From JAMOQA01 sp964420365 (GTDB taxonomy: Bacteria > Acidobacteriota > Polarisedimenticolia > J045), in contig CAYQTA010000036.1 of assembly GCA_964420365.1 (NCBI GenBank), positions 41,738 to 105,737 on the forward strand: a stretch of DNA of 64,000 nt. Direction: 5' to 3'. Every line of letters starts with the position of its first letter. Within the stretch, counting starts at the first letter, position 1. The position numbers and the translations under genes are program-made. The notes under the pieces are model-generated. The model saw only the letters and a program-made list of their open reading frames with translations, ran no database searches and was not told the origin of the DNA. This document shows positions 7,627-16,750 of the stretch, piece after piece.

Positions 7627-10008
7627 TCAGCGCCGGGGGGCACAGGCGAGGGCCTCTCCCTCGAGCCGCACGTCGTCGACCCCCGCCTCGGTCAGCACGT
7701 CGCCGGGCGCGAGGTCCGCCGCCCGGAAGCGCACCAGCAGGCGGGACGACGGCCGAACCAGGCCGGACAGGTCCCGTTCGACCTCGACCCAGCCCCCCCG
7801 GCCGGCCGCCACCGCGTCCACCTCGAGCCACGTCGTTCCCCCGTCGTCGCTGACCTCGGTGACCAGCCAGCCCTGGGCGGGGAAGACCTGCTCGCCCGCC
7901 CGGTAGAACCAGCGCCGGAACCGCAGGCGCAGGGAGACGAAACGCCGGGCATCGAGGAGCGGGCTCGTCGCCCCGGCAGGTCCGCCGTCCAGGTCGTTCG
8001 CCCGGGGTTCCCCCCCGGCGAGACCGGTCACGAGGCACCCCGTTCCCGGGTCGTCGCTGTCGCCCGGCGGATTCGCCCAGCCCCCGCCCGGCGCCCGGGT
8101 CCCCTCCGGGACTCCCCGCTGGAATCCACCACCCGTCGCCGTCCCTCCGAGCCGCCACCCCCTGTCCCGGGAGAAGTCGTCGGCGAAGAGAACCATCGGC
8201 TCCGGGTGACCCACCGGCACGGTGAACCTTCCCCGGACCGGCCGCTCGCCGGGGCGGGCCAGCTCGACCCGCAGCCGCGGGCGGGCGGCGCAGGGTCCGA
8301 CGACCCTCACCCGGAAGGGGCTGCCCACCTCGGCCCGTCCCCCCGGCGGGACCGGCGGGAGGATAGCGGGCCCCCCGTCGAGCACCACCATCCCGGCATC
8401 CTCCGCCCGGAGACGGGCCCGGACCCCCTCCGCGACCCGGCGGGGGTCCCGGTTCTCCACGGTGACGAAGAGCCATGGCTCCTCGCCCGGGTCGGCGAAC
8501 CCGTCACCGTTTCCCCGCGGGGGCCTGTCGTCGAGGCGCCAGCCCGCCACCGCCAGTCCCCGGGCGGCCCGTTCCACCGCGGCGAGGACGTCCAGCCGGC
8601 CGGCCCCGGAGTCGTCGTCCTTCCCCGGCGGTCCCAGGTCCACCGCCGTCCCCTCGAGGATCGCAGCGACCTCGCGCGGGCCGAGGGCCGGGTCCGCATC
8701 GAGGACGAGGGCCGCCGCCCCCGCCACGTGGGGCGCCGCCATCGAGGTCCCGGTCAGCAGGACGTAGCCTCCTTCCCGCCAGGTGGAGGGGATGTCGACA
8801 CCGGGAGCGGCCAGGTCCGGCTTGGTCAGCCCCGGTGGGAAGGGCCAGTCCCGCCACGGGGGGACGTCCTGCCACGTCACCGGGCCCCGGGAGGAGAAGA
8901 ACGCCACCGCGTCCCCGGGCCGGGTCGCCCCGACGGCCAGCACCCCGGGCACGTCCGCCGGCGTGCGCACGTTGTCCGGGGCCCGTCCCCATCCATCGTT
9001 CCCCGCGGCCGCGACCAGGAGCGCTCCCGCCGACCGGACCGCCTCGGCAACGCGGCGCCAGGCCGCCCGGTCCGGGTGCCAGGCGTGCCGCCATCCCATC
9101 GACAGGTTGATGACCCGGGCCCCGTTCGCCGCCGCGTACTGGAGCCCTTCCCACACCGTCGCCGCCTGGGAAGCGAAGTGTCCCACTCGCACCGGCAGCA
9201 ACCGGGCGCCCGGCGCAACCCCCGTCGCCGTCCCGGAACGCCCCGTGCCCGCGACGGTGCCCGCCACGTGGGTCCCGTGGCCGGACAGGAGATCGTACGG
9301 GTCCCCGTCCCGGTCCTCGAAGTCCCAGCCGACGAGGTCGTCCACGAAGCCGTTGCCGTCGTCGTCGATGCCGTTGCGGTCGTCCGGGTCCATCACGACG
9401 CCGTCCCCGTCCAGGTCCTCCCCGGGATTGACCCACACCCGGTCCGCGAGGTCCGGGTGGTCCCAGGCGACCCCGGTATCGACGACGGCGACGAGAACTC
9501 CCGTTCCGTCGAGCCCGAAGGTCCGCCACGCCTCCGGGGCGCCCACCCGGGCCACCCCCCAGGCGGGAACGGGCCGGACCACCGGCCCGGGAACCGGTCC
9601 CGCGCCGGCGGGAAAGAAGACCTCCCGGGGCGGGTCCGGCACGACCCGCTCCACCTCCGGGCGCGCGGCGATGAAGGCCCGCAGGTCGGGCCCCGCCTCC
9701 AGGGCGACGGCGTTCACGATCCAGAGCGGGCGGATCCCGGCGAGCTCCGCCCGGTCGGCCACCTCCCCGAGGGCCGCGAGGAACCGCGCCTGGCCCTGCC
9801 GGGCGACGGCCCGCAGGCGGGCGATCGCCCGGGCCCGGCCGTCCGGCCGGGCGGCGAGATCCCGGAGCTCCGCGAGGGGCACCTGGTCGCGGAAGACGAC
9901 CAGCACCGGGACCCGGCCGGAAGATGGCGCCGCCGGGGCGAGGAGCCCGAGGACCGCGAACAGCAACAGGAGCGGCGCCGCGGCCGCGGGGCGGGCCCAC
10001 CTCCTCAT
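7627..10008 (-). CDS. Secreted subtilisin-like (S8) serine protease, last gene of the B12 operon
   Basis: Exported endopeptidase of 793 residues. A signal peptide (PLLLLFAVLGLLAPAA) and an inhibitor-like propeptide lead into the S8 domain from about residue 150: Asp in LVAVVDTGVAWDHPDL, His in GHGTHVAGTVAG, the oxyanion Asn in AAAGNDG and Ser in LTGTSMAAPHVAGAA. An insertion of DxDxDG-type loops (DLDGDGVVMDPDDRNGIDDD) before the His suggests calcium binding. The last 300 residues form beta-rich modules. The ATG overlaps the stop of the preceding gene by one base (TGATG), so it is translated as part of the cobalamin-riboswitch operon. Whether it acts in B12 uptake is inferred from this position only. 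Confidence 0.85.
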   Translation of the reverse strand: MRRWARPAAAAPLLLLFAVLGLLAPAAPSSGRVPVLVVFRDQVPLAELRDLAARPDGRARAIARLRAVARQGQARFLAALGEVADRAELAGIRPLWIVNAVALEAGPDLRAFIAARPEVERVVPDPPREVFFPAGAGPVPGPVVRPVPAWGVARVGAPEAWRTFGLDGTGVLVAVVDTGVAWDHPDLADRVWVNPGEDLDGDGVVMDPDDRNGIDDDGNGFVDDLVGWDFEDRDGDPYDLLSGHGTHVAGTVAGTGRSGTATGVAPGARLLPVRVGHFASQAATVWEGLQYAAANGARVINLSMGWRHAWHPDRAAWRRVAEAVRSAGALLVAAAGNDGWGRAPDNVRTPADVPGVLAVGATRPGDAVAFFSSRGPVTWQDVPPWRDWPFPPGLTKPDLAAPGVDIPSTWREGGYVLLTGTSMAAPHVAGAAALVLDADPALGPREVAAILEGTAVDLGPPGKDDDSGAGRLDVLAAVERAARGLAVAGWRLDDRPPRGNGDGFADPGEEPWLFVTVENRDPRRVAEGVRARLRAEDAGMVVLDGGPAILPPVPPGGRAEVGSPFRVRVVGPCAARPRLRVELARPGERPVRGRFTVPVGHPEPMVLFADDFSRDRGWRLGGTATGGGFQRGVPEGTRAPGGGWANPPGDSDDPGTGCLVTGLAGGEPRANDLDGGPAGATSPLLDARRFVSLRLRFRRWFYRAGEQVFPAQGWLVTEVSDDGGTTWLEVDAVAAGRGGWVEVERDLSGLVRPSSRLLVRFRAADLAPGDVLTEAGVDDVRLEGEALACAPRR

Positions 10009-10577
10009 CAGCGAGGGTCCTCCCGCGGGGGAAGGGCGCGGGTCAGGACGCCGAACCGGAGCACGACCCGGTCGTCCCGCACGTCGAGTCCCTGGACGGA
10101 CAGGGTGAGGCGCGTCCGGCCCGTCGGGCCCCCGGGGAGTTCCTGCCGGAACAGCCGGGGCAGGGCGAGTTCCGGCAGGAACGTGGCCGGGTCGAGGGGG
10201 AGGGTGCCCGCGCCCTCCCGCGCCACCTCCGGCACCAGGCGGACCGTGCCGCTCTCCCGGTCGACCCGCGGACGGTAGCGGACCGGGAGGACGACCGAGA
10301 TCCCGGCCACCGGGATCTCCACGCGCACGCGGAGATCGATCCCCCCGTCCCGGAAGTCCACCGGCCCTTCCCGGCGGAGCCGGAACCCGGCGAGGGCCGC
10401 CCCCGGGATGCCCCTGCGCACGACCTCGGCGAGCTGGAGATCGACGAGGGCGCCCACGGCGCCCCGGTCGAGGGAGAGTTCCCCCGCGCCGGCGCCCGCA
10501 GCGGCGGGAACCGGCGAGAGGACCAGGGCCAGCGGGACGAGGACGAGCCCCGCGAACCACCGCGCACGGACCGCCAT
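10008..10577 (-). CDS. Small exported protein of the B12 operon, unknown function
   Basis: 189 residues: a signal peptide (FAGLVLVPLALVLSPVPAAAG) and a domain of about 160 residues made of alternating hydrophobic strands (for example IDLRVRVEIPVAGISVVLPV). I do not recognise the family. The pattern of amphipathic strands would suit a lipid- or membrane-associated beta fold, but this is weak. The start ATG has GGAGG six bases upstream. It lies 40 bases after the propeller lipoprotein gene and overlaps the protease gene by one base, so it belongs to the same transcript. Confidence 0.6.
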   Translation of the reverse strand: MAVRARWFAGLVLVPLALVLSPVPAAAGAGAGELSLDRGAVGALVDLQLAEVVRRGIPGAALAGFRLRREGPVDFRDGGIDLRVRVEIPVAGISVVLPVRYRPRVDRESGTVRLVPEVAREGAGTLPLDPATFLPELALPRLFRQELPGGPTGRTRLTLSVQGLDVRDDRVVLRFGVLTRALPPREDPR

Positions 10578-10617
10578 CGAACACCTCCGTCCCCGCAAGG
10601 TACGGGGGATCCGCCGG

Positions 10618-12132
10618 TCAGTCGAGGGGCTCGACCGAGAAGGGAGGCATGGCGAGGGGGGCGCAACCGAGGAGCGCCTCCTCCTCCCCGGGCGCCGCCG
10701 GGACGCGCCACAGGCAGAGGCCCGGCCGGGACCAGGACCGGTCGGGCACGGCAAGGAGGCCGCCCCCGTCCACCTCGATCTCCGGCACGTAGTCCCGCGT
10801 CGTCCACGTCTCCCGGAGCACCCGGGCCCCGGCGGGATCGAAGGCGAGCACGCGGTTGGTCCAGTCCTCGGTGGAGACCACGACGTACCCGAGCCGGGGC
10901 CCGGCGATCGCCAGCGCACCGACGTTGCCGCCCGCGTCGTCGTCGTCGAGGGCCCAGCCCTCGACGGCGAGGGCACGCGGGTCGACGACGACGATCCCGC
11001 CGGAGAGCTCCCGGGGCAGGACCCCGGGGTAGATCCCGGCGAGCTGGACGTAGACCCGTTCCCGTCCCCGCTCGTCCTCCGCGACCACGAGGCTCCCGGG
11101 GTTCTTTCCCCCGAGGCGAACGACCCCGACGACCTCGTCGGTCTCGGGGTCGATCGCGGCGAGCTTTCCCTCCCCGTACGCGGCGAACGATCGGTCGATG
11201 TCCTGGAGCCCGACGAAGACGAGCCCTCCCGCCCGGACCATCCGGTCGGGCCGCGGCGTGCCGTCGGGGTTCTCCGCCAGCCCGGCCAGGGACACCGTGC
11301 CCCGCCGGGCGCCCCCTTCCGCCCGCGCGACCAGCAGGTCGTCGAAGGGAGGCTCGTACCGGGTGACGTAGAGGAGCCCCTCCCGGGCGGCGATCACGTC
11401 GTGGGGGTTCGACCCGGCCCCGGTGCCCGCCTGCCAGGCGGCGGCGAAGCCGTCGGCCGGATCGAGCCGGACCAGGTTGTCCCACGAGAGCCGGTTGACC
11501 AGGAAGGCCATCCCGGCGGTCACCCGGAGGACCGGGTCGGAACTCGCCGGGGCCACCGCCTCCCGGACGCGAACGTCGCGTCCCCACAGCACCTCGACCA
11601 GGTCGACGCTTCCCCCCGAGTAGAAGTCGGTCGTCGCGACCAGGAACCGGTGCCGCCGGGCCCCGTGGAACGATCCCTCGCCACCCGTCCGGCTCTCCCA
11701 GCTTCGGCCCGCCAGGGACCAGCCGTCGTCCGGGCTCGTCCCCTCGACCATCCACTCGAACGCCGTGCCGGCGACCTCGATCGGCCCGACGCGGCCCGTG
11801 CGGAACGTCCCCTCCCCGAGCACGACGGTCGCCCGGCCCGACGAACGGTCGGTCACCGGGACCTCGCCACCGTCCGCGAGATGCGCCTTCCCGTACCGCA
11901 CCCGCGCCGCCCGGGAACCGTTTCCCCCTCCCTCGACCTCCAGGGTCACGTCGAGGCGGACTCCCGGACCGGCCCTCTCCCCGGGCCGGAGGAACGGGAA
12001 CTCCACCCGGAGGTCCAGGACCCGTCCGAGCGGGGCCGCCGGCCGGTCGCTCGTCGACGTCGGCGGCGGCTCCGCGTCGTGACCGCAGGACACCGCGAGC
12101 AGCAGGGCCGCCGCGGAGAGGAGGCGTCTCAC
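10618..12132 (-). CDS. Surface beta-propeller lipoprotein, BtuG-like cobalamin-binding candidate
   Basis: 504-residue lipoprotein: the lipobox LLAVSC places the lipidated Cys near residue 17. A beta-rich N-terminal domain of about 180 residues is followed by a YncE-like propeller (about 215-500) with repeated blades such as GSNPHDVIAAREGLLYVTRY, KLAAIDPETDEVVGVVRLGG and GGIVVVDPRALAVEGWAL. In Bacteroidetes, BtuG is a propeller lipoprotein that caps BtuB and binds B12 very tightly. Here the gene overlaps the stop of the TonB receptor gene (GTGA), under a cobalamin riboswitch. The match to BtuG is by architecture and context, not by an alignment I could run. Confidence 0.7.
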   Translation of the reverse strand: MRRLLSAAALLLAVSCGHDAEPPPTSTSDRPAAPLGRVLDLRVEFPFLRPGERAGPGVRLDVTLEVEGGGNGSRAARVRYGKAHLADGGEVPVTDRSSGRATVVLGEGTFRTGRVGPIEVAGTAFEWMVEGTSPDDGWSLAGRSWESRTGGEGSFHGARRHRFLVATTDFYSGGSVDLVEVLWGRDVRVREAVAPASSDPVLRVTAGMAFLVNRLSWDNLVRLDPADGFAAAWQAGTGAGSNPHDVIAAREGLLYVTRYEPPFDDLLVARAEGGARRGTVSLAGLAENPDGTPRPDRMVRAGGLVFVGLQDIDRSFAAYGEGKLAAIDPETDEVVGVVRLGGKNPGSLVVAEDERGRERVYVQLAGIYPGVLPRELSGGIVVVDPRALAVEGWALDDDDAGGNVGALAIAGPRLGYVVVSTEDWTNRVLAFDPAGARVLRETWTTRDYVPEIEVDGGGLLAVPDRSWSRPGLCLWRVPAAPGEEEALLGCAPLAMPPFSVEPLD

Positions 12133-14138
12133 CGGTCCCACTCCCATCCGACGTGAACGAACACCATCCGGCCCGGCAGGGGAAACCGGTAGACGTCCAT
12201 CGTGCGCCGGTCGAAGACGTTCCGGATCTCGATCCCCGCCTCGAGGCCTCCCCGGAAGCGCCGCGAGACCCGGACATCGTGCCACGTCCGGGAGGGAACG
12301 CGCCGGAGGGGCGTGTTGAGCTGGTCGGCCCAGTTCGGCCCCACGTACGTCACCTCCCACGTCACGGTCCACGGACCCCGCTCCCGCGAAACCCGCAACC
12401 ACCCGGTCGTGCGGGGACGCCCCGGCAGGTCCTTCCCGTCCGCGAATCCCCCCGACCGGTCCTCCGGGTCCTGCCACGTGCCGCTGGCCGTCACGAAGAG
12501 ACCGGGGAAGAGCAGCGCCTCGAGCGAGACCTCCACCCCCCGGACCCGGGCGGCCCCGACGTTGCGGGCGAGGACCGTCCCCTGGCTGTTCGGGACGAGC
12601 AGGACCAGGTCCCGCGAACGGTTCTCGAAGACGACCAGTTCCGCCCGCAGCGGGCGGGGAACCGCCGCGTCGGGCGGCCCGGGCGGACGCCGCCACGACA
12701 GGCCCGCCTCGAGCTGCCGGCCGCGCTCGGGTCGCAGGCGGGGGTTCCCCGCCACGGAACCCCGGTCCCCGAACAGCTCGAGGAGACCCGGCGCCCGGTG
12801 AAACCGGCCGGCACTCGCCCGCAGCCGGAGTCCGCGCCCGGCGTCGTACCCCAGGGAGACCCGGGAGGTCCGGCGCCGGTCCCGGACGTCCGGCGCGGGG
12901 GGCGGAAGGGTCCCCTCCCCCCCGGGCAGGAAGTCGTCCCGCCGGGACTCCCAGCGGACCGCCGGGCTGACCGTCCACCGGCCACGGCGGAACGTGTCCT
13001 CGACGACCAGCGAGACCAGGCGGCGGCTCGCCCCGCCCCGGTCCGGCACCGCGAGCAGGTCGTCGCGGACCCGGGCCCGCTCCCGGCGCAGGTCCACCCG
13101 GGCGAGCCAGCGATGGGAGCCACGTCGCGGCAGGCGCGCGATGACGGCAATGCCACCGCCGCGGAAACGGGTCACCTGGTCGGTGGCCGGCCGGGGCAGT
13201 TCGCCGAGCAGGTCCCGCACGTGCTGGCGGCGGGCGAACCCGTCAACGAGCAGGTCCACGCGGCCGCCGTCGCCGAGGGGCCGGGAGAAGCTGGCCGCCG
13301 CGAGCCAGTTCCCTTCCTCGAACCGGGCATGGCGGGCCCGCGTTCCCTCCGGGCCGGGGATTCCCCGGTCCCGGTCGCCGCGCCGGAGCTCGAGGGAGAG
13401 GGTTCCCCCGAGGAGCTCCCGTCCGACCACGTGGGCGAACAGGTCCCGGGCGCGCACGTCGTCGTTTTCCCGGCGCCGGAGGCGGTCGTCGGCGGTCGTC
13501 AGCAGGGTCCCGCCGGTGTCGAGGTACTCGAAGTCCCCGTCGGTGCGGCGGGCCTCGAACCCCGCGCGGAGCGACCACCGGGTGGCGAGACGCGTCGTGA
13601 CGGCCCCCGAGGCCCGCCGCGAACCCAGGCCGCCGAGCACGAGGTCGGCCCGTGCCCCCGGCCGCTCGGGGGCACGCGTCCGGACGTCGACGAGCCCACC
13701 CATCCCGGCGAGGCCGGCACTGGCCGGGGGAAAGCCACGCCAGGCCGTGATCTCGGCGACGTCGGTCGCCGGGATCGCCGAGAGGTCGACCGGCCCGCCC
13801 AGGGCCCGGTTCTGGGGGATCCCGTCGAGCAGGACCGTCACCTGTTCCCCGGTCGAGCCCCGGAAGGAGACCGTCGCGAACTGCCAGGGGCCCCCGTAGG
13901 CCCGCACCCGTACCCCCGGCACCCGGCGCAGCAGGTCTCCGAGATCCACCGCCCGCTCCCGGGCCTCGTCCGCCTCCACCCGGGTGGCGAACGCCTCCTC
14001 GTGCTCCTCCGGGGGAGCAGCGGCCCGGACCTCGACCGTCTCCACCGGCCCCCCCGACACGGAGGGCTCCTCGCCGGGCCCGGCAAGTCCCGGCACGGCA
14101 AGCCCGGCGAGGAGCAGGACTCCCGCGGGGAGCCTCAT
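12129..14138 (-). CDS. btuB: TonB-dependent outer-membrane receptor, BtuB-like (cobalamin)
   Basis: 669-residue outer-membrane transporter. Signal peptide at 1-19, a TonB-box-like segment PVETVEVRA at about 31, then the plug domain with VDLGDLLRRVPGVRVRAYGG, TVLLDGIPQN and AEITAWRGFPPASAGLAGMGG. The remaining 530 residues are a barrel of alternating strands ending in an aromatic C-terminus (FVHVGWEWDR). The length is close to E. coli BtuB (614). The plug alone does not reveal the substrate; cobalamin is inferred from the riboswitch at the head of the operon. The ATG overlaps the stop of the upstream gene (ATGA). No tonB, exbB/exbD or btuCDF genes are in the window. Confidence 0.85.
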   Translation of the reverse strand: MRLPAGVLLLAGLAVPGLAGPGEEPSVSGGPVETVEVRAAAPPEEHEEAFATRVEADEARERAVDLGDLLRRVPGVRVRAYGGPWQFATVSFRGSTGEQVTVLLDGIPQNRALGGPVDLSAIPATDVAEITAWRGFPPASAGLAGMGGLVDVRTRAPERPGARADLVLGGLGSRRASGAVTTRLATRWSLRAGFEARRTDGDFEYLDTGGTLLTTADDRLRRRENDDVRARDLFAHVVGRELLGGTLSLELRRGDRDRGIPGPEGTRARHARFEEGNWLAAASFSRPLGDGGRVDLLVDGFARRQHVRDLLGELPRPATDQVTRFRGGGIAVIARLPRRGSHRWLARVDLRRERARVRDDLLAVPDRGGASRRLVSLVVEDTFRRGRWTVSPAVRWESRRDDFLPGGEGTLPPPAPDVRDRRRTSRVSLGYDAGRGLRLRASAGRFHRAPGLLELFGDRGSVAGNPRLRPERGRQLEAGLSWRRPPGPPDAAVPRPLRAELVVFENRSRDLVLLVPNSQGTVLARNVGAARVRGVEVSLEALLFPGLFVTASGTWQDPEDRSGGFADGKDLPGRPRTTGWLRVSRERGPWTVTWEVTYVGPNWADQLNTPLRRVPSRTWHDVRVSRRFRGGLEAGIEIRNVFDRRTMDVYRFPLPGRMVFVHVGWEWDR

Positions 14139-15364
14139 GGACACGCGTCGGTCTCCCTGGGCAGCGGGCCGGAACTCCATCCCCAACCGGGGCCCCCTTC
14201 GACCCGGACGAGGTAGTGCCACGCCCGGCCCGGGGACGGGTCGTCCCCGGGGTCCTCGAGCCGGACGCCTGCCACGTCGTTCCCGAGGCACTCGCCGGGC
14301 CCGGGATCGACCGAGCTCCCCAGGTCGAGCAGGTTCGCCACCTCCCCGCGGAACACGTCGGCCGCGATCCCCGACCCGGGGAACGACCAGTCGATCACGG
14401 TCGCGCCGTCGCGCAGGAGCACGAAGACGCGGGGGCCCCGCACCCGCCAGGGGTCCGCCGACGGGGACGAGGGATCCCGGCACCCGGCGACCTCCCGCCC
14501 GTCGTCCGTACCGTCCCCGTCGGTGTCGGCCAGCAGCGGGTCCGACCCGTAGATCGCCCGTTCCGCCGCATCGGGCAGGCCGTCCCCGTCCCCGTCCGCT
14601 CCCGGGGGCAGCGCCGCCACGGGCCGCCCGTGGAGCACGACGACGGCGTCCAGGTCGAATCCCTCGGCGCTGCCCGGGACACCGTTCTCCGCCCGGGCAT
14701 CGACGAGCCGGACGAAGCGAGCCTCGGGCAGCCCGACCGTCGCCAGGTCGAAGGCATCGCCGCCGGCGCCGGAGATCCCGTGGGTGCCACCGGGATCCCA
14801 GGTGTCCGGGTCGTCGGGGACGGTCCAGTTGCCGGTGAACGTCGGGGTGATGCCGGCCAGTCCCCGGAGGCGCCGGTGGAGGTCCCGGTCGATGTTCCGG
14901 CCGTGCGCCTCGGCGAGCGCCGCCTCGTCGTACGGGAAACGCACCCAGGTGACGCCATCGACGGAGACCTCGACGAACCCCGGCTCGTCGAAGATCGAGT
15001 AGTCGTCGTCGGGGCCCGCCGGGGGGGTCCCGACGAAGAACGGGTTCTCGAACACGATGAAGTCGGGGCCGGGCCGGTCCTCGATGACGATGTCGTCCCA
15101 GGCGAGAACGACCTCTCCGCCCGGCCCGAGGGAGGCGACCGACGTCGACCCGTTCGTCGGTGCCGAGTCACCGGGCGGGCCGAGAACGATCCCCGGCAGG
15201 TTGGCCGCGCCGTACCGGGCGTCCGGGTCCGGCTCGGCGGCCCGCCAGGCCCCGACCCGGTCCGGGAGGCAGTCGACCGGGTACGCCGGGACGGCCGCGC
15301 GGGCGAGGCCCGCCCCGGCGAGCAGGAGGGCCGGGGCGAGCGTCGCGGCGAGGCGCGGGTTCAC
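14135..15364 (-). CDS. Secreted/surface protein of B12-type loci with calcium-binding repeat
   Basis: 409 residues with a signal peptide. The N-terminal 200 residues contain GPGPDFIVFENPFFV-like sequence (here GPDFIVFENPFFVGTPP), a pattern I associate with surface proteins encoded beside TonB receptors in B12 loci of other phyla. A thrombospondin-type-3-like calcium motif follows (DGDGDGLPDAAERAIYGSDP, then LADTDGDGTDDG, about residues 255-295), and then a C-terminal module ending in DACP that recurs in other secreted proteins here. Start GTG at 15364, four bases before the stop end of the upstream gene. Probable role: a surface ligand-binding or assembly component of the B12 system; direct binding is untested. 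Confidence 0.65.
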   Translation of the reverse strand: MNPRLAATLAPALLLAGAGLARAAVPAYPVDCLPDRVGAWRAAEPDPDARYGAANLPGIVLGPPGDSAPTNGSTSVASLGPGGEVVLAWDDIVIEDRPGPDFIVFENPFFVGTPPAGPDDDYSIFDEPGFVEVSVDGVTWVRFPYDEAALAEAHGRNIDRDLHRRLRGLAGITPTFTGNWTVPDDPDTWDPGGTHGISGAGGDAFDLATVGLPEARFVRLVDARAENGVPGSAEGFDLDAVVVLHGRPVAALPPGADGDGDGLPDAAERAIYGSDPLLADTDGDGTDDGREVAGCRDPSSPSADPWRVRGPRVFVLLRDGATVIDWSFPGSGIAADVFRGEVANLLDLGSSVDPGPGECLGNDVAGVRLEDPGDDPSPGRAWHYLVRVEGGPGWGWSSGPLPRETDACP

Positions 15365-15368
15365 GGGT

Positions 15369-16316
15369 TCAGTCTCCCCGCGGGCGGGCCAGGAGGGCCG
15401 GCAGGTCCCGGAATGCCGGCAAGCCCCGCCGGAAGGACAGCAGGTGATAGGTCACCCGCCCGGCCAGCGCGGGGTTCTCTCCCCACTGCCAGCCGTCGTG
15501 CCAGAGGGTGATCCCGATCGTGTCGAACGCGTACTCGGGGCGGGAAAGCCACCCGAGGGGAACCACCGCCACGGCCCCGGGGACGGGTACGGGAAGCCCC
15601 GCCTCTCCCAGGGAGAACACCTGGACGACCATCACGCCCTCGGTGGGCCGGTGTTCCATCACGGCGAGCAGCGGTTCACCGAGGGGCAGGGCCACCTCCA
15701 CCGAGCCGAACGTCATGTTGGCGAAGGCACCGTACGTCTCGAAGAGCGGGTTGTCCGGGTCGGCCACCCCGAAGAGCGACGGGGAAAGCCACGGCCCCCC
15801 GAACCAGGGGGACACGTTGGGGAACCAGTCGAACTCGGCGAGCTGGAAGGTGTCCCCGGCGGCGCTGGCCGGGCTGCCGGTCCGCTCGAGGCCGCAGGTC
15901 TCCGCGTTCCAGAGCCCCCACGAGACCTGGAAGTAACCGTACGGATCGGCGACGAAACCGTCCGGCTCGATGACGAACACGGCGACGGCGACGAACGGAT
16001 CGTCGCGGGTCACCGGTTCCGGCAGCGGCCAGCCCAGCCACCCCGCCGGCAGGTCGGACGTGTAGTCCGCGGTGAGGGACCCCGGCAGGTCGCCCGGGAA
16101 CGCCGGCGCATCGTCGTTCCAGGTGACGCGGTCGAGGGCGGCGCCGGCGACGACCAGGCCCGGATCCTCCGCCGGGTCGGTCCCGAAGGTGACGACAAGT
16201 GTCCCGGGCGCCGGGACGGCGTCGCCGGCGAGGATGGGCACCGCGCAGGCGAGGACGAGGATGGCGAAGAGCCCGGCACGGAGCGCCCGGGCGGCCACGC
16301 GAAAGCTGGTCTTCAT
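15369..16316 (-). CDS. Secreted protein, first gene of the cobalamin-riboswitch operon
   Basis: 315 residues with a clear signal peptide (ALRAGLFAILVLACAVPILAG). The mature part is rich in Trp, Pro and Asp (for example DLPAGWLGWPLPEPV and VSPWFGGPWLSPSLFG) and looks like an all-beta secreted domain. I recognise no catalytic motif. The start chosen is the ATG at 16316; the in-frame GTG three bases earlier is equally near the GGAG and cannot be excluded. It is the first cistron after the riboswitch, so B12 should repress it. It may bind cobalamin or corrinoid complexes at the cell surface, an inference from position alone. Confidence 0.65.
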   Translation of the reverse strand: MKTSFRVAARALRAGLFAILVLACAVPILAGDAVPAPGTLVVTFGTDPAEDPGLVVAGAALDRVTWNDDAPAFPGDLPGSLTADYTSDLPAGWLGWPLPEPVTRDDPFVAVAVFVIEPDGFVADPYGYFQVSWGLWNAETCGLERTGSPASAAGDTFQLAEFDWFPNVSPWFGGPWLSPSLFGVADPDNPLFETYGAFANMTFGSVEVALPLGEPLLAVMEHRPTEGVMVVQVFSLGEAGLPVPVPGAVAVVPLGWLSRPEYAFDTIGITLWHDGWQWGENPALAGRVTYHLLSFRRGLPAFRDLPALLARPRGD

Positions 16317-16554
16317 CACTGGAGGTCTCCCCGGAGGTCGGCCCCGCCGGGCCCCGCTCCCCCAGGGGAACCTCCGCCGCGATGCCGGGAGCCGGGCGCC
16401 GGCAGGCCCGCCTCCCCGTTGCACGTCGGTCTCTCCGGCCCCCGGCCGGACACGAACGGCGCGCCCCGGCATGCACCGGGCAATCGCGAGCCGTTCCGGC
16501 CGGGGAGCGCGCGCTGGGATGCGGCGGAACCTGCCCCTGGTCGGTTCTGCCTTC
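16317..16554 (-). promoter_or_regulatory. Riboswitch expression platform and leader of the B12 operon
   Basis: 238 bases lie between the aptamer and the first start codon. On the minus strand a strong hairpin is visible at 16454-16496 (GAACGGC pairs with GCCGTTC, with an inner CCCGG/CCGGG). Close to the start, GGAGGT (about 16374) can pair with ACCTCC (about 16335 or 16323), next to the ribosome binding site. There is no T-run terminator, which favours control of translation. These are hand-drawn pairings, not a computed fold. Confidence 0.5.
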
Positions 16555-16742
16555 CGCGCCCGGGCCGGTCTCCTGGCTCGCGGGTCCACCGGGGCGCCGC
16601 CACCTTCCCGGGGCCGATCTTCCGGCCCCAGTGGCCGCCCGGGGAGGAAATCACCCCGGGCACGCGGCCCCCGTCACCGCTCACAGTCGCCGGGCGGCAG
16701 GGGAATCTCACCCCTTTCCCGAGCACCCGGACGCGCGTGCTG
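16555..16742 (-). ncRNA. Cobalamin (adenosylcobalamin) riboswitch aptamer
   Basis: Read on the minus strand, all conserved blocks of the B12-box RNA occur in the right order: GGGTGCTCGGGAA (from about 16728), GGTGAGATTCCCCTGCCG, GCGACTGTGAGCGGTGACG (from 16690), CCACTGG (about 16634), GGGAAGGTGGCGGC (about 16609) and GAGCCAGGAGACC (16579-16567). P1 is formed by GCGC...CCGGG near 16736-16726 with CCCGGGCGC ending at 16555. Length and block spacing fit the cobalamin family. It lies directly upstream of six coupled leftward genes that include the TonB receptor. Confidence 0.95.
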
Positions 16743-16750
16743 GCGGGGCC

